Source: Alphaproteobacteria bacterium US3C007 (GTDB taxonomy: Bacteria; Pseudomonadota; Alphaproteobacteria; Rhodobacterales; Rhodobacteraceae). From it: a DNA stretch of 64,000 nucleotides. A program made the position numbers and the translations under genes. The notes beneath the pieces are model-generated. The model was given only the letters and a program-made list of their open reading frames with translations, did not search any database and was not told the DNA's origin. Positions 50,494 to 58,544 of this stretch are shown here, one piece after another (positions within the stretch are counted from its first letter, which is position 1; each line of letters opens with the position of its first letter). The stretch spans positions 2,232,001-2,296,000 of the forward strand of contig CP139918.1 of assembly GCA_034423775.1 (NCBI GenBank), written 5' to 3'.

Positions 50494-50850
50494 TTGGCGA
50501 AGAAACGAATGCTTATGGAACTTGGGATGGGAACGGCCCTGCGCAGCGGCAGTTCCACCAAGGCCGCGCAACGGGCGATAGAAAACGCCTTATGGCATAA
50601 TTCAGTCAGTCTTGCGGAGGCGTTCGGATTCCCAAAAGAAGCCATGTTGATCGATGTTGAAATCGCGGTGCCAAACCCCGATGCCTTGGATTTTAAGGCT
50701 TTACAGGCTCTATTTCCTTATGGGCACGTTTCAATCAAAGGGGCTGTTGGCGGGTTGGAAATACCGCGACCAAACCAGCCCGACGGGCCGGCGACGATCA
50801 TCGCAAATGCCGCGATATTGGTTTATTTTGATTTGGAGCTGCAGCAATGA
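50494..50850 (+). CDS. Lin0512 family protein (first copy)
   Basis: About 118 residues. The N-terminal MELGMGTALRSGSSTKAAQRAIENAL matches the Lin0512 pattern, with later DVEIAVPNPDALDF and ATIIANAAILVYF. Structures of the family are known but its function is not. Start uncertain: TTG at 50494 gives the family-like MAKKRMLMELGMG, and ATG at 50509 is an alternative. The frame is open to 50341 without homology. Overlaps the next start (ATGA). Confidence 0.75.
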   Translation: MAKKRMLMELGMGTALRSGSSTKAAQRAIENALWHNSVSLAEAFGFPKEAMLIDVEIAVPNPDALDFKALQALFPYGHVSIKGAVGGLEIPRPNQPDGPATIIANAAILVYFDLELQQ

Positions 50851-51218
50851 AACGTATTATTCTGGAAATGGGCAGCGGCAATGATCTTTACGGCGAAGAT
50901 TACACGAAAGCGGCGTGTCGGGCGGTACAAGATGCGCTGCATCACAGTTCACTGGTTTTGTTTCGCAGTCTAGCGTTGGATCATGCAGAGATGCAGGTGA
51001 ATGTGACCATTGCAGCCATGTGCCCAGAGCGTGTGGATGCGCAGGTGGTTGCCGCATCGCTGCCCCGCGGGCGGGCAAATGTAACGATTGTAAAAGGCGG
51101 TATGAATGTGACTGATCCCGAAAACGGAACGGTTTCAGTGATTGCAAATGCGGCCGTTGAGGCCTGTCTAGCCATTGATCCCGATACGTGGCGCTTATCT
51201 CAAAAGGCGCAAAATTAA
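50847..51218 (+). CDS. Lin0512 family protein (second copy)
   Basis: 123 residues starting [35 protein letters not shown], with [13 protein letters not shown]. It is a paralogue of the preceding gene and overlaps it by ATGA, so the two are made together, perhaps as a heteromer. The overlap with the convergent metA end is 4 bases. Function unknown. The head-to-head place with the MttB-like gene suggests a shared pathway (inference). Confidence 0.85.
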   Translation: MKRIILEMGSGNDLYGEDYTKAACRAVQDALHHSSLVLFRSLALDHAEMQVNVTIAAMCPERVDAQVVAASLPRGRANVTIVKGGMNVTDPENGTVSVIANAAVEACLAIDPDTWRLSQKAQN

Positions 51219-52156
51219 CGCTGGTCTGAAGGGGGCTGACCGATTTGGGCAGGATCAAAAGGTGTTGTTTGATATATTTCATTGATCCAATTGCCGTAAA
51301 GTAAATGCGCATGGCTGCGCCATCGGTTTTGCGGCGCTTTGCTCGGATCATTATTTGGATAATAATTGATCGGCACGTTGATATCTGTCGCCGACGCAAC
51401 ATCGCGGTCATATTCTTGTTTCAGGGTGTCGCTGTCATATTCAAAATGATTGAAAATGTGCAACGCGCGACGAGCGGGATCTTGCACCAAACAGGGGCCA
51501 ACTTCGGGGCTACCCAAAAGCGTGGTCAAGCCGGAATGGTGATCGATATCGGTTTGGCTGATTTCGGTCCAGCGGCTCACTGGGATAACGCATTGATCTG
51601 AAAACCCCCTCAGAAAAGGGGAGGTAGGATCCAAATTAGTTTGTGCAAAGCATCCAAAAGCCTTTGCGGTTAAATCATATTTGGGAATTTTATAAAAATG
51701 GTTGAGCATCGCCATTGCACCCCAACAGACGGCAAAGGTTGCGTGCACATGCGATTGCGTCCACTCAAACACCTCTTGAAGCTCATCCCAATAGGTCACC
51801 TGCTCAAAGGGCAGATGCTCAATTGGCGCGCCGGTGATGATCAGGCCATCAAATTTTTCACCGCTTGCTTTGACGTCTTGGAAGGCACGATAAAAGCTGC
51901 TCATATGTTCTGCCGCGGTGTTTTTGGTATGATGTTCGCTCATCCGGATCAAAGATAGATTAATTTGCAGCGGTGTTGCGCCAATCAAGCGCGAAAACTG
52001 GTTTTCGGTTTGAATTTTTTTGGGCATCAAATTCAGCAAACCGATGTTTAAGGGGCGGATATCTTGTCGGGCAGCGTCATCATCGCTCATCACCATCACG
52101 CCCTCTTGCTTCAAAACTTGAAAGGCAGGTAGGTTCGCTGGAATTTTAAGTGGCAT
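51215..52156 (-). CDS. metA: Homoserine O-acetyltransferase (MetA type)
   Basis: 313 residues of the MetA/HTS glutamine amidotransferase-like fold, activating homoserine for methionine synthesis. The catalytic Cys is C144 in [11 protein letters not shown], His lies in [10 protein letters not shown], with Glu following. The specificity position (111 in E. coli numbering) is Glu in [11 protein letters not shown] (residue 113 here). From published work, as I recall, Glu there selects acetyl-CoA and Gly selects succinyl-CoA. Hence O-acetyl is predicted. No SAM-II riboswitch was recognised upstream. Confidence 0.88.
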   Translation of the reverse strand: MPLKIPANLPAFQVLKQEGVMVMSDDDAARQDIRPLNIGLLNLMPKKIQTENQFSRLIGATPLQINLSLIRMSEHHTKNTAAEHMSSFYRAFQDVKASGEKFDGLIITGAPIEHLPFEQVTYWDELQEVFEWTQSHVHATFAVCWGAMAMLNHFYKIPKYDLTAKAFGCFAQTNLDPTSPFLRGFSDQCVIPVSRWTEISQTDIDHHSGLTTLLGSPEVGPCLVQDPARRALHIFNHFEYDSDTLKQEYDRDVASATDINVPINYYPNNDPSKAPQNRWRSHAHLLYGNWINEIYQTTPFDPAQIGQPPSDQR

Positions 52157-52208
52157 TGTTTGTCTTTCTGATACCCAAATTACTTTACAAAGATTTTTCC
52201 TAGACCCG

Positions 52209-53075
52209 TTAACGGGCAGCTTTGGCGGCCAGCGCTTGGCCGATTAAAGCGCTAAAATCTTCTTCGCTTTTGGCGCGCGCAACCTCAGAGGCGTCAACGG
52301 CAACGCCCCAATTGGCCATTGCCTCATAGCGCGGCTGGCGATGCGCCAAAGCCTCGGCATATATCCACCGAATGAAACTATCTGGATTTACTTGGTGCTC
52401 TTGCAGGGTTTGGTCGGCAAGATATTGGGTCCATTTTTCAACAAGAAAATCAGGATGGTAATACATGGGTTTGGGGGCTTTATCAAAACGCTGAACGAGT
52501 TCTTGCGTATGCGCTGCGTTGCCCTTGATCCAAACCAAAAGCGCAGTTTCACTAAGCGATTTTAGCACAGGGTCATCGCGATCAAATGGGTCAACAACTT
52601 CGCAGATTGAGCCGCTGCAATCGCAGATAAAATGATCATATTGATATATATCTTCGGCACGGCCGATAAATTCTGGCGTGTCGAGTAACGCGGCGATTTC
52701 CGAGCGGCGATGCTGTTCTTGACGTTTGCGATACTCTTGAAACGGCACGCCGCCATTTGCCTCAGCGCCCGGTTTGCCCATGTAAGTGGATAGCGGGGCC
52801 AGGTTCTCAAAGGTGATGTTTGAGGCCAGATAGATCGAGTCAGACAATAGAAGCTCGCGCAGATAGGGCACATCCATCGCTTTGCGCTTGATGCTATCGG
52901 TAATGTAATCGCCCATGTAATGCGTGCCGATCCGATAATCGACCGAATAGTGAAACCAACTGCCGGTGTCGCGCAAAATATTGGACATATAGGTTTTGCC
53001 CAAACCTGACATGCCAAAAAGTACCACCCGTTTATGCGGCGCGTTTTGCCATTGCTCTGCAGAAGAATATATCAT
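52209..53075 (-). CDS. Small P-loop ATPase of unknown role next to metA
   Basis: 288 residues. Walker A GMSGLGKT at 21-28 follows KRVVLF. The rest has no assigned domain, but contains a [10 protein letters not shown] segment and aromatic-rich stretches ([16 protein letters not shown]). GAGAGG lies 8 bases before the ATG at 53075. The frame could run to 53360, but that overlaps the divergent permease and looks random. Probably co-transcribed with metA, 52 bases downstream. Confidence 0.75.
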   Translation of the reverse strand: MIYSSAEQWQNAPHKRVVLFGMSGLGKTYMSNILRDTGSWFHYSVDYRIGTHYMGDYITDSIKRKAMDVPYLRELLLSDSIYLASNITFENLAPLSTYMGKPGAEANGGVPFQEYRKRQEQHRRSEIAALLDTPEFIGRAEDIYQYDHFICDCSGSICEVVDPFDRDDPVLKSLSETALLVWIKGNAAHTQELVQRFDKAPKPMYYHPDFLVEKWTQYLADQTLQEHQVNPDSFIRWIYAEALAHRQPRYEAMANWGVAVDASEVARAKSEEDFSALIGQALAAKAAR

Positions 53076-53299
53076 CGGTTGGGCCTCTCGAGATCTTTCA
53101 GCTAGGTAGACAGTGCAGCGCCCAAGGTCAAATTGAATCTGGCGCGCCCGATGCGCCCCTTGCACCAGCGCAGGCCCTTGTTTTGTCTGTACAACGCGGA
53201 CGCTTCCCTCTAGCAGGGTGGGTTCTGATAGAGCGCTACGGGTTTGCAAAGCCAAGACAACCTGGCCCGTCTGGCAAGGCAAAAGGAAGGTGGAAACTG

Positions 53300-54205
53300 G
53301 TGACAACTCAAAACTCGCATTTGCTGCGTGCCACGATTTATATGTTCGGGGCGATTGCAAGCTTTACAGCCATGGCGGTTGCCGGGCGCGCTGTTAGCTT
53401 CCAACTTGATACGTTTGAAATCATGCTGTTTCGCAGTGCGGTCGGGGCGGCTTTGGTGTTGGCCTTTGGTCTGTATTTCGGCCAAATCAGGGCGATCTCA
53501 ACGCGGCACCTACCCGTTCATCTGGTGCGTAATATCTGCCATTTCACCGGTCAGAATTTATGGTTTTTTGCCATTACTGTGGTGCCGTTGGCCGAGGTGT
53601 TTGCCTTAGAGTTCACCGCGCCCTTATGGGTTTTACTCTTGGCTCCCTTGGTGCTTGGCGAACGATTGAGCAAAACCCGCATATTGGCTGGTGCTTTGGG
53701 GTTGCTTGGGGTGCTGCTGGTCACCCGCCCAACGCCCGATACGCTAAGTTGGGGGGTGGTGGCCGGTGCGATCGCCGCGATCGGATTTGCCGGATCCATT
53801 ATGGCGACAAAACGATTGACGCGCAGCGAAACCATTTGGACGGTGTTGTTTTACATGACGTTGATGCAGCTGGTCTTTGGGGCCGTTTGCGCGGGCGCTG
53901 ACGGCGATATCGCATTGCCATCTTTAAGCAACATGCCTTGGGTCGTGCTGATTGCCTGCGCTGGATTATTTGCCCATCTATGCCTGACCAGCGCCTTGTC
54001 TTTAGCCCCGGCCACCGTTGTGGTGCCGGTGGATTTATTGCGTTTGCCGGTGATCATGTTGGTGGGCTTTAGCCTATATGGTGAGGTGATTGACATCTAT
54101 GTGGTGCTCGGAGCTTTGGTAATTTTTGGTGCAAATTATATGAATATTTGGATAGAAACCCGCGTTGTAAAACCGGCCTCTAAAGGCGTGGAGCCAACAG
54201 GTTGA
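53300..54205 (+). CDS. EamA/DMT family permease
   Basis: 301 residues with ten membrane segments and two EamA repeats (EVFALEFTAPLWVLLLAPLVLGE and its second-half counterpart VPVDLLRLPVIMLVGFSLYGE). The GTG at 53300 is preferred: AGGAAGG lies 9 bases before it. An upstream frame to 53183 adds a charged stretch unlike the family. Substrate unknown. Confidence 0.85.
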   Translation: MTTQNSHLLRATIYMFGAIASFTAMAVAGRAVSFQLDTFEIMLFRSAVGAALVLAFGLYFGQIRAISTRHLPVHLVRNICHFTGQNLWFFAITVVPLAEVFALEFTAPLWVLLLAPLVLGERLSKTRILAGALGLLGVLLVTRPTPDTLSWGVVAGAIAAIGFAGSIMATKRLTRSETIWTVLFYMTLMQLVFGAVCAGADGDIALPSLSNMPWVVLIACAGLFAHLCLTSALSLAPATVVVPVDLLRLPVIMLVGFSLYGEVIDIYVVLGALVIFGANYMNIWIETRVVKPASKGVEPTG

Positions 54206-54428
54206 CAGCATGCTATGGGCCGGGTGCGCGGGCTTAAGCCCTGTCAATCGGGCAGGGTGGATTTACAAAGCCACGCTCTGGGCTGAATCCTGGTCTGTAT
54301 CTTGGCGAGCACGGGTTACATTGATTAGGGCTAGACAGCGCGGTGAGCAACGTTTTATGCACAGAGCGCGTGCCCGTTGGTATTATGGGCGGCGCGAATG
54401 TAGGCGATAAACAAAAAGAGGTTTCAGT

Positions 54429-55292
54429 ATGATGCAGGTTGTGGTGGTGAAATGGGGCGATCGTTATTCTGCGAACCATGTGAACAACACGCTTTTAACT
54501 CTGCAGAAAATGGCATCGCGAAACGTGCGGTTTATATGCGTGACCGATGATCCAGAGGGATTGGGTGATTTCATTGATGTGCAACCCTTTCCCGATTGGG
54601 GAGATTGGTATGAAACTATGAAAAAAGGCTGTCGGCTGAAGCTGTCTGTTTTCGTTCCGGGCGTTTTAAGTCCGGATCTGCCGACCGTATTTTTTGATTT
54701 GGACACGATGATTTTGGGCGATGTGGCAAAATTAGTTGCCGATGTGGAAAAAACCGGCGGGATGTATATGTGCCGTGGGCATTATATTCCTTGGTGGCGG
54801 GCCATGCCTTTGGCGCGGCTGCTCGCGAAGAATTATTACTATTACGGCAATAGTCCGATTATGGCCTTCTACCCAAGAGAATTTGCAGGCTTGCCCGACG
54901 CGTTTAAGAAAGAATTTGGCTATGTGCGCTGGCGTGGCATCACCCATAAATGGCCTCTTGATCGTATTTGTAAAATGGATGAACGGTTTATCAGTTATTT
55001 TGCCCGCGGAAAAACGCGGGTGTTTCCGCGTGCATTGGCCAGTAAATTTACCACCGAATATATGACCGTGGGATGGGATTATTCTGGTTTCATATGCCGC
55101 TTGCCTTGGGTACAGGCGCGCAGAAAATCACAGGTCGCGCTGACCTTTTCGGGGCATGCCCTAAAGCCCTCATTGGTGAAAGATATGAAAATTGGCACGC
55201 CCGTGACGTCGCGCCATTATCATATGACGTGGAATTTTCCAAAGTTTTCCCAATATTGGTCAGATTTGGAGCTGCCCGCAAAACCCGAATGA
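54429..55292 (+). CDS. Glycosyltransferase-like protein
   Basis: 287 residues. It begins MMQVVVVKWGDRYSANHVNNTLL. A DxD motif (D90-L-D92) in TVFFDLDTMILGD follows a Rossmann-like sheet, as in GT-A enzymes that bind nucleotide sugars with a metal. It is rich in Trp and Tyr (NYYYYGNS). Donor and acceptor are unknown. The stop overlaps the modA start (ATGA), an unusual partner. The 54206-54428 leader has no other feature supported. Confidence 0.7.
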   Translation: MMQVVVVKWGDRYSANHVNNTLLTLQKMASRNVRFICVTDDPEGLGDFIDVQPFPDWGDWYETMKKGCRLKLSVFVPGVLSPDLPTVFFDLDTMILGDVAKLVADVEKTGGMYMCRGHYIPWWRAMPLARLLAKNYYYYGNSPIMAFYPREFAGLPDAFKKEFGYVRWRGITHKWPLDRICKMDERFISYFARGKTRVFPRALASKFTTEYMTVGWDYSGFICRLPWVQARRKSQVALTFSGHALKPSLVKDMKIGTPVTSRHYHMTWNFPKFSQYWSDLELPAKPE

Positions 55293-56071
55293 GTATTCGA
55301 ATTCCTCATCTTCACCTGGGTTTTCTGGTTTTTTTATTGTGTTTAAAAGCGGCCATAGCGGTGGCGGAACAGGCGCAAAAACCTCTGGTTATCTTCGCCG
55401 CTGCCAGTTTAAAAGATGCGTTAGAAGAGGTTGTGGCGCTGCATGCGGCGGCGCATGAGGGGCCGCCAGTTCTTATTTCGCTGGCAAGTAGCGGTGCCTT
55501 GGCGCGGCAAATCCAATTTGGCGCGCCCGCAGATCTTATCATTTCTGCGAATCGCGCTTGGGTCAGTTTGCTTGAGAAAGAAGGCCTCATCAAACGGGCG
55601 CGGCCCGCGTTTTCAAACCAACTTGTGGTGGCCAGCAGCGTTGAGCCTGAGCAAAATATTGACTTTACCCGCCGCGAAACCTTCAAAGCCGCTTTAGCAG
55701 ACGGCTATTTGGCGGTGGGGCATGTGGGCTCCGTGCCCGCGGGCCTCTATGCCCATCAGGCGTTAAGCTATTTTGATCTCTGGAACGATTTAGCACCACA
55801 GATCCTACAGGTCGATCACGTACGCGCCGCGTTGCGGCTGGCACAGGTGAATGAGGCACGGCTTGCGATCGTCTACGCCTCAGATTTGGTTGCGCAAACC
55901 ACGGTACATAAAGTGGCGTCAGTGCCCGAAGAAGCGCATGAGCCTATCATTTACACGATCGGTCTTTTGTCTCAAAATTCAACTCAGGCGGCAGACACAT
56001 TTGCGGATTTCTTAACCTCTAAACCCGCTCTAGAGGTTTTTTATCACTTTGGGTTTACTCCGTTGCGCTAG
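55289..56071 (+). CDS. modA: ModA-like periplasmic molybdate-binding protein (orphan)
   Basis: 260 residues. A signal peptide (MSIRIPHLHLGFLVFLLCLKAAIAVAEQ) is followed by VIFAAASLKDALEEVV and SSGALARQIQFGAPADLIISA, matching the ModA ligand loops. Wolkian specificity is not provable and tungstate is possible. No modB or modC lies in the window. ATG at 55289 overlaps the glycosyltransferase stop; a longer frame from 55073 lies in that gene. Confidence 0.82.
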   Translation: MSIRIPHLHLGFLVFLLCLKAAIAVAEQAQKPLVIFAAASLKDALEEVVALHAAAHEGPPVLISLASSGALARQIQFGAPADLIISANRAWVSLLEKEGLIKRARPAFSNQLVVASSVEPEQNIDFTRRETFKAALADGYLAVGHVGSVPAGLYAHQALSYFDLWNDLAPQILQVDHVRAALRLAQVNEARLAIVYASDLVAQTTVHKVASVPEEAHEPIIYTIGLLSQNSTQAADTFADFLTSKPALEVFYHFGFTPLR

Positions 56072-56123
56072 CAGCGTAAATCTTGTCTGGTGTAGAAGAT
56101 ACCAGTTGGATGTGGGCTATATT

Positions 56124-56633
56124 ATGGACGGAACTTTTGCAGTATTGACCTTGCTCGCTGGGTTTGCAGATATCTCAATTTCGGACTGCAAGCCCAATTG
56201 TTATGCCGAGTCGCAAGTGCCGCAGCGGATCAGTATCTCTGCGGGCCAAGTCTATTATCAATTGGATCAAGTCGATACAGAAGTCTATCTTCGCAAACAG
56301 ACAGGGCGGGCCTACGGGCCATGGCGTATGGTCTATGGCGCCTCGGCAACGCAGAGACGTGATTATTGGGCCGGCGTGGGTGTGCTTTATGAAGCAGCCA
56401 GCAAAACTGCGCCGATCTTTGCGCAGCTTCACCTGATGTCTGGGCTTTATGCACGCGGCGCAGGCGAGGATCTGGGCGGCCCTGTTGAATTTCGCTCAGG
56501 GATCGAAGTCGGATACGATTTTGGATCTGCAGGCCGGCTTGCAGTGAGCTATGATCACCGCTCGAACGCGGGGATCTATGCAACCAATTTCGGTTTAGAA
56601 ACAGTGCAGCTGCGATATTCTTGGGGTCTTTAG
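56124..56633 (+). CDS. pagL: Lipid A 3-O-deacylase PagL-like
   Basis: About 169 residues, outer-membrane beta-barrel type. H145-x-S147 in SYDHRSNAGIY and E159 reproduce the spacing of the PagL catalytic triad (H126, S128, E140), offset by 19. The C-terminus ends in the aromatic LRYSWGL typical of barrel proteins. It removes a 3-O-linked acyl chain from lipid A. ATG at 56124 gives a hydrophobic leader; the earlier frame from 56049 is less likely. The ribosome site is weak. Confidence 0.72.
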   Translation: MDGTFAVLTLLAGFADISISDCKPNCYAESQVPQRISISAGQVYYQLDQVDTEVYLRKQTGRAYGPWRMVYGASATQRRDYWAGVGVLYEAASKTAPIFAQLHLMSGLYARGAGEDLGGPVEFRSGIEVGYDFGSAGRLAVSYDHRSNAGIYATNFGLETVQLRYSWGL

Positions 56634-56720
56634 AGCGGTGCCTATGCTTCGTGTGGTTTGACCTGATCCATCAAAGTATTTTTTCAGCCTCGTTTTAACC
56701 AACGCTCATTTTTTTAGCCG

Positions 56721-56741
56721 AAAGGCGGGTGCCCTGCCTTT
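56721..56741. repeat. Hairpin upstream of the TRAP operon
   Basis: AAAGGCGGG-TGC-CCTGCCTTT (9-base stem with one G-U pair) lies between pagL and dctP. No T-tract. Nearby are an inverted TTAGCT-AC-AGCTAA (56786-56799) and CACGTG (56804-56809), possible operator elements. Confidence 0.4.
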
Positions 56742-56825
56742 GCGCAACCAGGTGACGCTTGTTCTGGTTGTGAAGGCATTGATTATTAGCTACAGCTAAC
56801 GAGCACGTGAGAATGGGAGAAAATC

Positions 56826-57842
56826 ATGAAAACGTTAATGCCTAAATTATTTGTCTTTGCCATCGCGGGCGCGCTGGCAACGGAAACATTGGCAGAAGAA
56901 TGGAACGTATCGGTGTGGGGAAAACGCCGCGCCTTTACAGAGCATGTCCATAAATTGGGCGAATTGCTCGAGCAAAAGACAAACGGCGAATTTACGCTGA
57001 ATATCAGCTATGGTGGTTTGTCCAAAAACAGAGAAAACCTTGATGGGATTAGCATTGGCGCTTTTGAAATGGCGCAGTTCTGTGCCGGTTATCATGCCGA
57101 TAAAAACCGCGTTGTGACCGTTTTGGAACTGCCCTTTTTGGGCGTTGAAAATCTAGCGCAAGAAGTGGCGGTTTCTGCTGCGGTTTATGCGCATCCCGCC
57201 GCCGCCAAAGAAATGGCGCAGTGGAATGCGAAGCTGCTGATGACCTCACCGATGCCACAATATAATTTGGTTGGCACAGGCGAGCCCAGAACCACGCTGA
57301 GTGATTTTGAAGGTATGCGGGTGCGCGCCACTGGCGGTTTGGGAAAAGCCTTTGCTGCGGCGGGCAGCGTTCCCACATCGGTGACGGCAACAGAAGCCTA
57401 TCAAGCGATGGAATCTGGCCTTGTTGATACGGTGGCCTTTGCGCAGCACGCGCATTTGTCCTTCGGCACAATCAACCAAGCCGATTGGTGGACGGCGAAT
57501 TTGAACCCGGGTACGGTGAATTGCCCCGTCGTGGTCAATATTGATGCCTATGAGTCTTTGTCAGATGCGCATCGCGAAGCGTTGGATGGATCTGTGCAGG
57601 AAGCGCTTGATCATTATGTCGCCAATTATGGTGAGTTGCTGGCCAAATGGGATTCCGTTTTGGCTGAGAAAGGCGTGACAAAAGTTGAGATTAGTGCCGA
57701 TGTGATCGATGCATTTCGCGCCAAAGCAGCAGATCCGATCCGTGATACTTGGATCGCTGACATGGAAGCGCAAGGGCTGCCGGGTCAAGAGCTCTATGAT
57801 CTGGTGATGTCCACTCTGGCAGAGGCCAAAGCGGCTAATTAA
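56826..57842 (+). CDS. dctP: TRAP transporter substrate-binding protein (DctP family)
   Basis: 338 residues, periplasmic. A signal peptide (MKTLMPKLFVFAIAGALATETLAEE) is followed by the DctP fold with RVRATGGLGKAFAAAGSVPTSV (the carboxylate-pairing Arg region) and TEAYQAMESGLVDTVAF. The ligand is an organic acid or related compound that cannot be named. GGGAGAA precedes the ATG. First gene of dctPQM. Confidence 0.88.
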   Translation: MKTLMPKLFVFAIAGALATETLAEEWNVSVWGKRRAFTEHVHKLGELLEQKTNGEFTLNISYGGLSKNRENLDGISIGAFEMAQFCAGYHADKNRVVTVLELPFLGVENLAQEVAVSAAVYAHPAAAKEMAQWNAKLLMTSPMPQYNLVGTGEPRTTLSDFEGMRVRATGGLGKAFAAAGSVPTSVTATEAYQAMESGLVDTVAFAQHAHLSFGTINQADWWTANLNPGTVNCPVVVNIDAYESLSDAHREALDGSVQEALDHYVANYGELLAKWDSVLAEKGVTKVEISADVIDAFRAKAADPIRDTWIADMEAQGLPGQELYDLVMSTLAEAKAAN

Positions 57843-57863
57843 GCCGATTTAAAACAATGTTGG

Positions 57864-57884
57864 GCCGCCCCGGATAGGGGCGGT
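57864..57884 (+). terminator. Attenuator-type hairpin between dctP and dctQ
   Basis: CCGCCCC (57865-57871), loop GGATA, GGGGCGG (57877-57883). Followed by a T-containing stretch but no long T run. Such stems often set the higher level of the binding protein relative to the permease. Confidence 0.6.
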
Positions 57885-57914
57885 CTGCTTATATCTAAAA
57901 GATCGGAGGGTGAA

Positions 57915-58544
57915 ATGGCAGGATCTGCTGCGGTATTAGAAGATTCAAGCCTTCTGAGCCGGCTTGATCGCGCTTTGCTTCCGGTTGAGCGATTTTGCGC
58001 CTTGATCAGTGGACTGGCGATTTTTTCATTGATGTTTTTGGCCGTTTATTCGGTAACAGGTCGCAAATTTTTCGCCTCTCCTTTAGCGGGCTATGTTGAT
58101 TATATCGAAGCAGCAATGCCCGTCATCGCGATAATGGGCGTCTCTTACGTGCAACGCGATGGTACCCATATACGCATGGATATGGTGGTCTCGGCCTTAA
58201 AAGGGCGCGTGCTTTGGCTGTTTGAGCTGCTATCTGTGTTGATGATTTTGGTCTTGATGATGGCTCTCACTTGGGGAGCATGGGAGCATTTTGACCGCTC
58301 TTTTGACTGCGCCCGCCCGTTGTGTAGCCGTGACAGCTCCGTCGATATCGGCATTCCGGTCTGGCCCTCGAAGCTTATTGTTCCTGTGGCCTTTGCGGTG
58401 TTGTGTCTACGGTTGCTGTTGCAGGCGGTTGGCTATGGCCGGGCTTTGATCTTTGGCTTGGAAAACCCGGTTGCCGTTCCTTTGAGCCTAAGCGTGGCCG
58501 AGCAGGCAAAGCTTGAAGCGCAGGCGCTGGAAGGGGCGGATTGA
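57915..58544 (+). CDS. dctQ: TRAP transporter small permease (DctQ)
   Basis: 209 residues with four membrane helices and the family loop GVSYVQRDGTHIRMDM. GGAGG lies 8 bases before the ATG. It overlaps dctM (TGATG). Partners DctM and DctP to form the sodium-driven uptake system. A loop with two Cys (FDCARPLCSRD) sits between helices. Confidence 0.88.
   Translation: MAGSAAVLEDSSLLSRLDRALLPVERFCALISGLAIFSLMFLAVYSVTGRKFFASPLAGYVDYIEAAMPVIAIMGVSYVQRDGTHIRMDMVVSALKGRVLWLFELLSVLMILVLMMALTWGAWEHFDRSFDCARPLCSRDSSVDIGIPVWPSKLIVPVAFAVLCLRLLLQAVGYGRALIFGLENPVAVPLSLSVAEQAKLEAQALEGAD

Noticed and set aside
52157..52208. SAM-II riboswitch before metA
   Set aside because: Alphaproteobacterial metA often has one, but this 52-base gap shows neither the conserved pseudoknot sequences nor enough length.
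53076..53360. 95-codon extension of the ATPase overlapping the permease
   Set aside because: A strong GAGAGG site precedes the ATG at 53075, and the extension is antisense to the permease leader and start.
54210..54410. 66-codon frame between the permease and the glycosyltransferase
   Set aside because: Random-looking Arg/Trp composition, no ribosome site, no domain.
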